Below, one piece after another: positions 56,791 to 64,000 of a stretch of 64,000 nt of DNA. Position numbers and translations under genes: made by a program. The stretch spans positions 3,275,001 to 3,339,000 of the forward strand of contig NZ_CP076620.1 of NCBI RefSeq assembly GCF_020911725.1, in the 5' to 3' direction. Position 1 is the first letter of the stretch. Each line of letters starts with the position of its first letter. Under the pieces are notes generated by a model that was not told the DNA's origin, did no database searches, and worked only from the letters and a program-made list of their open reading frames with translations. This DNA is from Clostridium cadaveris (lineage in GTDB: Bacteria > Bacillota > Clostridia > Clostridiales > Clostridiaceae).

Positions 56791-58263
56791 TTAGTTTTCT
56801 CTTACTAAGTAGTAAAGTGTTCTAAGTGGTGCAGCTGTTCCTCCTGCTGTTAAGTAGTCCTTAGCTCCATCTACAAAACTTGTTCCTGCTATATCAAGAT
56901 GAAGCCATGGCATTGGTTTGTACAAAAATTCTCCAATAAATAGGCCAGCTGTTATAGTTCCAGCAAATCTTCCACCAGAGTTTTTGTAATCTGCTACTTT
57001 TGATTTAAGAAGTTCTTTGTACTCTTCAAAAGCCGGAAGCTGCCAGAATTTTTCTCCTGAACGCTTACCTGCACTTAAAAGGTCATTATAGAAAGCTTCA
57101 TCATTAGTTATAACTCCTGTTGTTAGTGTTCCAAGAGCTCCTAAAACAGCCCCTGTCAAAGTTGCTACATCTATAACCTTATTTACATTTTCCCTAGATG
57201 TTATATAGTAGACAGCATCTGCTAAAGTAAGCCTACCCTCTGCATCAGTATTAACTACTTCTATAGTCTTTCCTGCCATAGATGAAATTATATCTCCTGG
57301 CTTGTAGGCATCATTAGAAATTAAATTCTCGCAAGCAGCAACTACTGCAACTACATTTTTCTTTAATTTCATTTCAGCTATAGAACACATTGCTCCGATT
57401 ACAGCCGCAGCTCCTCCCATATCACTCTTCATGTCTACCATACCTTGAGTAGGCTTAAGTGAATATCCACCTGCATCATAAGTAAGACCTTTTCCAACCA
57501 ATCCAAGTATATTTTCTTTATCCTCTTTGTTTCCAAAATATCTCATGATTATAAATCTTGGTTTGTTAAAAGCAGACATTCCAACTGCTAAGAAAGCTTC
57601 CATTCCCAATTCCCTTATTTGATTTTCATCTAGTACTTCAATTTCAAAACCATATGCTTTTCCTGCATCTATGCATCTTTCAGCCAAAGTCTCTGGGTAG
57701 ATTGTATTCGCTGGTTCATTCACCAAATCTCTAGCAAATACTGTTGATTTGATAAGACTAAGTCCTTCTTTTAATGCAGACTCTAGAATCTCTTTATCTT
57801 CATCATTAATATCAACTATAGAAACTTCTTTTAAAGTGATCTCACTCTTGTTAGTCTTATATTTATCAAAACTATAATCAGCAAGAGCCATTCCTTCTGC
57901 TATAGCTTTGATTGTACCTTTTTTACACAATCCATCTGTAGTAAAAAATTTTACTGATGCACTAGCAATCTTTAATTCCCTAGCTTTTTTTACAACTTTA
58001 GAAAATATCTTTCTCACATCTTCCGAAGTTATCTCTTCATTCTTTCCAAGCCCCACAAGAAGTATATGCTTTATAGTTTCTTCAGAAATGTTAGTAAAAT
58101 GATATATATCTCCTTTTACTGCTTTGAAAGCTTCACTATTTCTCACTGAATTTATCATCTTCTTTATGCCTTCGCAGCTAACACATAATTCTTGATTTTC
58201 AAATACTGGAACAATAACGCATTCTGCTGATGAACAGCCATTGTCATTTAATTTAAATTCCAT
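56791..58263 (-). CDS. pepA: leucyl aminopeptidase (M17)
   Basis: 490 residues. Cytosolic hexameric aminopeptidase with two metal ions. The catalytic C-terminal domain has GKGLTYDAGGYSLKPTQGM (Lys and Asp ligands), KSDMGGAAAVIGAM, and the family signature NTDAEGRLTLADA. The usual DSGG is DAGG here, a common variant. The N-terminal macro-like domain spans about 1-165. ATG follows GGGGGATG. Monocistronic. Confidence 0.95.
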   Translation of the reverse strand: MEFKLNDNGCSSAECVIVPVFENQELCVSCEGIKKMINSVRNSEAFKAVKGDIYHFTNISEETIKHILLVGLGKNEEITSEDVRKIFSKVVKKARELKIASASVKFFTTDGLCKKGTIKAIAEGMALADYSFDKYKTNKSEITLKEVSIVDINDEDKEILESALKEGLSLIKSTVFARDLVNEPANTIYPETLAERCIDAGKAYGFEIEVLDENQIRELGMEAFLAVGMSAFNKPRFIIMRYFGNKEDKENILGLVGKGLTYDAGGYSLKPTQGMVDMKSDMGGAAAVIGAMCSIAEMKLKKNVVAVVAACENLISNDAYKPGDIISSMAGKTIEVVNTDAEGRLTLADAVYYITSRENVNKVIDVATLTGAVLGALGTLTTGVITNDEAFYNDLLSAGKRSGEKFWQLPAFEEYKELLKSKVADYKNSGGRFAGTITAGLFIGEFLYKPMPWLHLDIAGTSFVDGAKDYLTAGGTAAPLRTLYYLVREN

Positions 58264-58292
58264 GTCCCATCCCCCTTTTGTAAAAAATAATA

Positions 58293-58315
58293 ACTAGAGA
58301 GATTTCCCCTCTAGT
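58293..58315 (-). terminator. terminator of the 39-residue ORF
   Basis: Stem ACTAGAG (58293-58299) with CTCTAGT (58309-58315), followed by TTATTATTTTTT on the minus strand. Confidence 0.65.
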
Positions 58316-58353
58316 CATTAGTATAGTTTATTTTTATATTTAATCCAATAGCT

Positions 58354-58473
58354 TTATTTCATAAACCAAGTTGGTATTGCCTCTCCTAAACGTATATTGC
58401 TATTAAGCAAGGCTGTAAGTGTTAAAGTTAATATTATAGCTATAGCAACTAATTTTATAACTCTCTTATTCAT
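58354..58473 (-). CDS. 39-residue small membrane or secreted protein
   Basis: The ORF starts with ATG 58473 behind an AAGGAGG with eight-base spacing and ends before its own terminator. Sequence layout: NKRVIK basic start, a hydrophobic stretch (LVAIAIILTLTLTALL), then a short polar tail ending GEAIPTWFMK. This fits a single-pass membrane peptide or an exported signal peptide of Phr/quorum-peptide style. No family recognised. Confidence 0.6.
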   Translation of the reverse strand: MNKRVIKLVAIAIILTLTLTALLNSNIRLGEAIPTWFMK

Positions 58474-58549
58474 AAAAATTCCTCCTTACCATCTATATAT
58501 CCTTAGATTGTGCTAAATTTTAATTTTTATGACATAAGAATATTTTCAT

Positions 58550-59059
58550 TTAGTACTTTAAAATTATATGTTCCTTATCGCTATTTTTTATATCTATTAT
58601 TCTCTGATTGCTAGAACCTTTAAATTTCAATCCCTCTATTTTTTTCGTTTCATCAAATTTTCCGTCAACTAAAACATCAATATTATTTAAAAGCTCTCTC
58701 CAACCCTCTCTCTTATCCATATGATCTAATATATATTCATAGCTATATCCTGTATAACACCATACATTCAATCCATGATCTTTAAATTGTTTTGCCATAT
58801 ATGCAAATTTATCCGCCTGCTCCCAAGGGTCACCGCCTGAAAAAGTTACTCCTTTAAGCATAGGGTTAACTTTAACTTCATCTATAAGTTTGTCCATATC
58901 AAATTCTTCTCCACCATTAAAATCATGAGTTTCAGAATTAAAACAGCCTTTACAGTTATGTAAGCATCCTTGAGCAAAAAATACTCTTCTTATTCCAGGA
59001 CCATTCACAAGGCTTTCTGGAAGAATGCCTGAAAGCCTAACAGTCTTATCTTTCTTCAT
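58550..59059 (-). CDS. nrdG: anaerobic ribonucleoside-triphosphate reductase activating protein
   Basis: 169 residues. Radical-SAM enzyme that makes the glycyl radical on NrdD. The 4Fe-4S ligands are in GCLHNCKGCFN (CxxxCxxC), followed by VTFSGGDPWEQ. The frame opens earlier (59098), but GGAGGG lies just before ATG 59059. Its partner nrdD is on the same strand 3 kb away, with two opposite-strand genes in between. Confidence 0.95.
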   Translation of the reverse strand: MKKDKTVRLSGILPESLVNGPGIRRVFFAQGCLHNCKGCFNSETHDFNGGEEFDMDKLIDEVKVNPMLKGVTFSGGDPWEQADKFAYMAKQFKDHGLNVWCYTGYSYEYILDHMDKREGWRELLNNIDVLVDGKFDETKKIEGLKFKGSSNQRIIDIKNSDKEHIILKY

Positions 59060-59243
59060 ATTTATTCCCTCCATGTATTTCATTCTTATATTATACACTT
59101 CAGATAATTTAATTTCTATCAGTACACTTTTTACACAGACTAGTATAGATAATATTTTCCTGTAGTCTATTTCTATATATTTAATGTATAATTATAATTA
59201 GAATTTTCTAAATTATTATGCTTTTAAAGGGGGTTAAGTAAAA

Positions 59244-61247
59244 ATGAGAAATATACAACTAGAGGACTTTATAAAATACAAATTTCTTTCTTCATTGAAT
59301 TTTTCACCAAAAGGAGATAGTGCATGTTTCGTAGTTTCAAATGCTAATGTAGAGGATAACAGCTATAATTCTAATTTATGGCTTTATAATTCCGAAAACG
59401 AGACATGCTCTCAACTTACTGCCTGCGATAATGAAAGAAGCTACATATGGCTTTCTGATAATCAAACCATTCTTTTTCCATCATCTAGAGATGCAAGGGA
59501 TAAAAAGAAGCTTGAAAGCGGTCATGAGTTTACTCAATTTTACAAAATAAACATACATGGAGGAGAAGCTGTAAAAGCTTTTAAAATTCCAAAACTTGTA
59601 TCTTCCATATATGAAATAGATGAAGATACTTTCATTTTCACTTCAATGCATAAAATAGGTTCCAATGATCTATCCAAGTTATCTGATGATGAAAAAGAAG
59701 ACGAACTTAAGCTAAGGAAAGATGAAAAAGATTATGAAGTTTTAGATGAAATTCCTTTCTGGAGCAATGGAAGCGGTTTTATAAACAAGCAAAGACATAG
59801 ACTATATAAATATGTAGTTAGTTCAAATAAAGTTACTGCTATAACAGATGAATATACTTCTATAGGAGCCCTTCATTTAAATAAAAATAAGGACAAGATT
59901 GTTTTTACTGGCAGCTCTTTCAAGGATAAAGCTCCTTTAAATGATAACTTATACCTTTATGATTTAACTAAAAATTCTCTTAATCATATAAATAAAGATG
60001 AATACTTCTCTTACAGCTATGTTGACTTCATAAATGATGATACTTTAATAGTTTTAGGAAGTGACATGAAAAAATATGGAATCAATGAGGATGGCAAATT
60101 CTATTTGATAAGTTTAAGAGATTTCTCAAAAGTACTCTTAACAGATGATCTTGATAAAAGTACATGGAATTCTGTAGGCACTGATTGTCGTTATGGCGGC
60201 GGGAAGACCATGGTGATGGATGGGGAATATCTTTATTTTATAACAACTGAAATAGACAGTTCTTACATTAATAGAATAGATATAAATGGAAACATTGAAA
60301 AAGTAAGTTCTAATAAAGGCTCTGTTGACTGTTACGATGTTAAAAACGGAAAAATTTTAATGATAGCTCTTAGAGATCAAAAACTTCAAGAACTTTACAA
60401 AATGGATTGTGGAAAGGAAACTCAACTTTCAAGCTTTAATCAATGGGTACAAGACGAACTTAAGGTAATAAAACCTGAAAGTATTACATTTGAAACTGTT
60501 CCTGGTATCAATATAGAAGGATGGGTTCTTAAGCCTGCTGACTTTGATGAAACTAAAAAATATCCAGCTATTTTTGATATTCATGGCGGTCCTAAGGGTA
60601 TTTATGGCGATGTATTTTATCATGAAATGCAGTTCTGGGCAAATGAAGGCTATTTTGTATTCTTCTGTAATCCTAGAGGCGGTGATGCCCATGGTGGAGC
60701 ATTTGCTGATATAAGAGGAAAATATGGCACTATTGATTATGATGATCTTATGAGATTTACTGATGAAGTTCTAAAGAAATATCCTAATATAGATAGTTCA
60801 AATGTAGGTGTTACTGGTGGTTCTTATGGTGGATTTATGACTAACTGGATAATAGGTCATACAAATCGATTTAAGGCTGCTGCTTCTCAAAGAAGCATAT
60901 CAAATTGGATTTCTAAATTCTGTACTACAGATATAGGATATTATTTCGTAGATGATCAGCAAGGGGCTACCCCTTGGAATGATTATGAGAAACTTTGGTT
61001 CCATTCTCCTCTTAAGTATGCAGATAAGGTTACAACGCCAACACTGTTCATACATTCAGAAGAAGATTATAGATGCTGGCTAGCTGAAGGAATACAAATG
61101 TTCACAGCACTCAAGTATCATGGAATTGATTCTCGACTATGCATGTTTAGAGGAGAAAATCATGAACTTTCAAGAAGTGGTAAGCCAAAGCACAGAATAA
61201 GAAGACTTACTGAAATCACTAACTGGTTTGAAAAATACCTAAAATAA
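59244..61247 (+). CDS. S9 family prolyl oligopeptidase / acylaminoacyl-peptidase
   Basis: 667 residues. An N-terminal beta propeller (about 1-390) covers a C-terminal alpha/beta hydrolase. The nucleophile is Ser527 in GGSYGGFMTNW, the Asp lies in HSEEDYRCWLAEG and the His in RGENHELSRSG. There is no signal peptide, so it probably degrades peptides in the cytosol. AAGGGGG precedes the ATG. Monocistronic between nrdG and nrdD. Confidence 0.95.
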   Translation: MRNIQLEDFIKYKFLSSLNFSPKGDSACFVVSNANVEDNSYNSNLWLYNSENETCSQLTACDNERSYIWLSDNQTILFPSSRDARDKKKLESGHEFTQFYKINIHGGEAVKAFKIPKLVSSIYEIDEDTFIFTSMHKIGSNDLSKLSDDEKEDELKLRKDEKDYEVLDEIPFWSNGSGFINKQRHRLYKYVVSSNKVTAITDEYTSIGALHLNKNKDKIVFTGSSFKDKAPLNDNLYLYDLTKNSLNHINKDEYFSYSYVDFINDDTLIVLGSDMKKYGINEDGKFYLISLRDFSKVLLTDDLDKSTWNSVGTDCRYGGGKTMVMDGEYLYFITTEIDSSYINRIDINGNIEKVSSNKGSVDCYDVKNGKILMIALRDQKLQELYKMDCGKETQLSSFNQWVQDELKVIKPESITFETVPGINIEGWVLKPADFDETKKYPAIFDIHGGPKGIYGDVFYHEMQFWANEGYFVFFCNPRGGDAHGGAFADIRGKYGTIDYDDLMRFTDEVLKKYPNIDSSNVGVTGGSYGGFMTNWIIGHTNRFKAAASQRSISNWISKFCTTDIGYYFVDDQQGATPWNDYEKLWFHSPLKYADKVTTPTLFIHSEEDYRCWLAEGIQMFTALKYHGIDSRLCMFRGENHELSRSGKPKHRIRRLTEITNWFEKYLK

Positions 61248-61335
61248 TATGATATAAATTTATAATCAGAGAATAAATAATAATAGCTGGGAAATACTAA
61301 CCTTATACTCAATTTTAGTATAGGGAGGAGTACTT

Positions 61336-61878
61336 ATGGAATTATTAAACAGAGAATTTCCTGCTATAAACATTTATTCTCTGCTTTTTTATTTTGTTCT
61401 ATATTCATTTTTAGGTTGGATAGTAGAGGGCCTATATAGCCTTGTTATGTGTGGCAGTTTTTCTAAAAATGGATTTCTTATAGGACCTTTTAAACCCATG
61501 TACGGTTTTGCTATGACTATAATAATAGTGCTTCAAAGGTACAATTCAAGCCTATGGTTTTTGGGAATTATGAGCATTATTGTTCCAAGCACTGTAGAGT
61601 ACATATCCGGATTTTTATTAGATCATCTATTAGGACTAAAATATTGGGATTATGCTGATCTTCCTTTAAACATAAATGGATATGTATGTCTTCTTTTTTC
61701 AGCTTTTTGGATTATTCTAGTATTTGCAGCCATATATATACTTCAGCCTATAATAAACAATATATATATGAGAAGCATATATATCTCTAATTCCATCTCT
61801 ATAATCTTATCTATATATCTATTGGTTGATTTAGTCTTAACTCTTATGGCAAAAATGCCAAAGGATAAGTTCATATAA
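61336..61878 (+). CDS. CmpB-type putative ABC transporter membrane protein
   Basis: 180 residues, four to five transmembrane helices. It matches the ABC_trans_CmpB (PF06541) pattern: SFLGWIVEGLYS, SKNGFLIGPFKPMYGFA, EYISGFLLDHLLGLKYWDYADLPLNINGYVCL. The label ABC transporter is historic; no ATPase is near, so the function is unknown. GGGAGGAG precedes the ATG. Confidence 0.8.
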   Translation: MELLNREFPAINIYSLLFYFVLYSFLGWIVEGLYSLVMCGSFSKNGFLIGPFKPMYGFAMTIIIVLQRYNSSLWFLGIMSIIVPSTVEYISGFLLDHLLGLKYWDYADLPLNINGYVCLLFSAFWIILVFAAIYILQPIINNIYMRSIYISNSISIILSIYLLVDLVLTLMAKMPKDKFI

Positions 61879-61880
61879 AA

Positions 61881-61921
61881 ATTAGCCCTTGCTGAATTAT
61901 ATCGCATCAGCAAGGGCTAAT
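61881..61921. terminator. bidirectional terminator between the CmpB-type gene and nrdD
   Basis: Perfect 15-base stem (61881-61895 with 61907-61921) between convergent genes. Confidence 0.8.
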
Positions 61922-62018
61922 TCGTTTATCTAATAGTTAACAGTTGTCATCCCTTACATCTTTTTAAGTATGAGATAACAAAATTCACATTCTTAGATAA
62001 AGACTTCTTAACTTTAAT

Positions 62019-64000
62019 CTATTCACAATCTCTATATCCGCTCTCTTTTGTTGTATGAGTTAGTCTATCATGTCTTTCTGCATGCTTCCCAGGACCAAAT
62101 CTCTCATCAAGGCTTAAATATCCTGTAACTCTAGATACTCCCTGTATGTCATTACTTCCACACTTAGGGCACTTTATATCTCCTGTATCTAAATATGTTC
62201 CGCAGGATTTGCAGTATCTTATGTGAAAGTTTATTCCCATATAACTTATATTAGTGTTTTTATATGCATAATTTAATATATCCATTATAGTTTCTCCATC
62301 TGGACGGTCATCTACTTCTATATAAGTTATATGGCCTGCATTGCATAGCTTATGATATGGAGCTTCTATATCTATTTTATCCTTTATAGAAATAGGGAAT
62401 CCTACTGGTATGTGATAGCTATTTGTGTAGTAATCTTTATTCGTAATACCTGCTACCTCTCCAAATACCTTTTTATCTTGAAGAATAAACTTTCCGCTTA
62501 ATCCCTCTGCTGGAGTTGCATAAGTACTCCAATTAAGCTTTGTTTCTTCAATAAGCTTATCAGTGTAATCTCTCATATGAGATATAATCTTAACTCCTAA
62601 TTCTCTAGATTTTTCATCCTCACCGTGATGTTTTCCTGTAAGAGCTGTAAGAGTCTCTGCAAGACCAATGAAGCCTATACTCCAGCTCCCTTGCTTTAAT
62701 ATTGGTTCTATTGAATCATTTGGCTCTAATCCTTCTGAACCCTTCATAAGTCCTTGTCCTGCAACAAATGGAAGATCTTTAACCCTTAAGTTTTTAAGAA
62801 CTTCATATCTATGCATTAAAGCTTCCTTAGCTAGATTCAATCTTACATCAAGCATCTCAAAAAATTTATCTACATTACCTTTTGCTAACAAGCCTATTCT
62901 TGGAAGATTTATAGTTGTTGGAGCTATATTTCCTCTTCCCTTAGTTCCTGGCTCTCCATTCACATTAGACATGATGTATGTTCTGCATCCCATAGTTGCT
63001 GGAACCACACCTTTATCATAATAATCTTTATTAAAATCAGCATCTATATTCATAAAAGTCGGATTCATACGCTTGCTTGCTACTCTACATGCTAGCTCAT
63101 ATAGATAATAATATGGATCGCTTACTTCTCTATTGACACCTTCCTTAACTCTAAAGATTATGTTAGGGAATATAGGTTGCTCTCCCTTTCCTAGTCCCTT
63201 TTCATATTCTAAAAGGAATATCTCACATATCATAGCACTATCATGGTTTTCAGGTATTCCTACATTTACTGAACTAAATGGTACCTGAGAACCGGCTCTT
63301 GAATGCATAGTGTTTAGATTGTATACTATTCCCTGCATAGCCTGATGAATTTGTTTTTTAAGCTTCTTCTCAGTTAATTCCTCAAGCTGACTTCCTGTAA
63401 GTCCATACCCTTCTAATTCACATCTTATTTCTTTTCTAGTAGGCTCTACAAAAATACCCATGTCATTATCAAAATCCGGATGTGACTGTCCACCAAACAT
63501 ATCATTTTGAGTTGACTGAAGAAGTATACATGAAAGTTCTGCAGCTGACTCTATTCTTTTAGGAGGATTTATAGTTCCATATCCTGTATTGAAGCCTCTT
63601 TCTAAAATTTCTCTAGTTGGTATATGTAAACAATTTGTAGTCAAATTGTAGCTATCTAAGTCATGATAATATAAATCCCCATTTTCATGAGCTTTTGCTA
63701 AATTTTTAGGCATAGAAGCTAAGTTATGCCACTTATTTGATTCACTTGCTATTCTTAATAATTTTGAACTAAAGTTATTTCCTACATTAGCATTATCCCT
63801 ATCAGTTTCAACACCAATCTTTTCTATAGCTTTCATAAGATCTGATTTGATTTCTCTAACCATTGTTCTTTCTTGTCTATAATTACTATAAGTCCTGCTG
63901 ACTTCACCATAATTTAAAGAAGCCAAAGTATCTTCAACAATATTTTGTATAGTTTCCACTGTTATCTCATCTAATTCACGATTTTCAATTTCTTTTATTA
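62019..64000 (-). CDS. nrdD: anaerobic ribonucleoside-triphosphate reductase (5' end outside window)
   Basis: Class III reductase making dNTPs without oxygen, with formate as reductant. The frame stays open to the right edge (codons for KEIENRELDEITVETIQ), so the start and most of the ATP-cone domain lie outside; 660 codons are visible. The catalytic region has CLHIPTREILERGF and TTINLPRIGLLA-like segments. The C-terminus has the zinc ribbon YCKSCGTYL ... CPKCGS and the glycyl-radical region RVTGYLSLDERFGPGKHAE. Activated by NrdG. Confidence 0.97.
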   Translation of the reverse strand, partial: IKEIENRELDEITVETIQNIVEDTLASLNYGEVSRTYSNYRQERTMVREIKSDLMKAIEKIGVETDRDNANVGNNFSSKLLRIASESNKWHNLASMPKNLAKAHENGDLYYHDLDSYNLTTNCLHIPTREILERGFNTGYGTINPPKRIESAAELSCILLQSTQNDMFGGQSHPDFDNDMGIFVEPTRKEIRCELEGYGLTGSQLEELTEKKLKKQIHQAMQGIVYNLNTMHSRAGSQVPFSSVNVGIPENHDSAMICEIFLLEYEKGLGKGEQPIFPNIIFRVKEGVNREVSDPYYYLYELACRVASKRMNPTFMNIDADFNKDYYDKGVVPATMGCRTYIMSNVNGEPGTKGRGNIAPTTINLPRIGLLAKGNVDKFFEMLDVRLNLAKEALMHRYEVLKNLRVKDLPFVAGQGLMKGSEGLEPNDSIEPILKQGSWSIGFIGLAETLTALTGKHHGEDEKSRELGVKIISHMRDYTDKLIEETKLNWSTYATPAEGLSGKFILQDKKVFGEVAGITNKDYYTNSYHIPVGFPISIKDKIDIEAPYHKLCNAGHITYIEVDDRPDGETIMDILNYAYKNTNISYMGINFHIRYCKSCGTYLDTGDIKCPKCGSNDIQGVSRVTGYLSLDERFGPGKHAERHDRLTHTTKESGYRDCE

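Overview
The window is low-GC, densely coded DNA from a spore-forming Firmicute, most likely Clostridium sensu stricto. Evidence: sporulation genes (spoIIE, spoVT, spoVB, yabP, yabQ, spoVG), an anaerobic class III ribonucleotide reductase, formate-THF ligase, strong GGAGG ribosome-binding sites, T-box leaders, and frequent ATA/AGA codons. It appears to lie on the origin-proximal arm. The minus-strand order purR-spoVG-glmU-prs ... pth-mfd-prsA-spoVT-spoVB-mazG-hup-rqcP-yabP-yabQ-divIC-S1 protein-(tRNAs)-spoIIE-tilS-hpt-ftsH ... coaX-dusB-greA-lysS matches the well-known Bacillus subtilis block beside oriC, although dnaA itself is not in the window.

Layout. 0.1-1.0 kb: a lipoprotein gene split by a frameshift at an A-run. 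1.1-9.0 kb: murD, an iron alcohol dehydrogenase, glycyl-tRNA synthetase behind a glycine T-box, a TRIC-type membrane protein, tRNA-Asn, lysS and greA. 9.2-19.4 kb: dusB-coaX, fhs, ftsH, hpt-tilS and spoIIE. 19.4-24.1 kb is the most unusual stretch. It holds a compact cluster of six DnaA-box-like sites, a 1,110-residue protein built from two families of about 33-residue repeats (probably a spore-surface protein), and a Leu-fMet-Met tRNA trio duplicated exactly in tandem. 24.3-36 kb: division, sporulation, translation-quality and repair genes. 36.0-36.6 kb: scrambled relics of an IS3-family transposase. 36.6-40 kb: an envelope two-component system followed by an HtrA-like protein that has lost catalytic His and Ser. 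40-45.5 kb: prs, glmU, spoVG, purR and divergent murC.

45.5-49.5 kb: a heterodimeric ABC exporter pair (BmrC/BmrD type). It is preceded by a 27-codon leader ORF and two tandem terminator hairpins sharing four CCATGG palindromes, which looks like ribosome-mediated transcription attenuation. 49.6-55 kb: a TPR-GGDEF protein, a ferritin-like protein, asnS with an Asn T-box, and lgt. 55.2-64 kb: an HD phosphohydrolase, a ferric-reductase-like membrane protein under a Fur-box promoter, leucyl aminopeptidase, a 39-residue small protein, and nrdG and nrdD separated by an S9 peptidase and a CmpB-type membrane protein on the opposite strand. nrdD runs off the right edge.

Most of the window is housekeeping with conserved synteny. 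The accessory or less explained parts are the DnaA-box cluster with the repeat protein, the pseudo-HtrA operon with IS relics, and the attenuator of the ABC exporter. Several start codons were moved downstream of the longest reading frame because a ribosome-binding site or promoter element lies inside the longer version; each entry says where.
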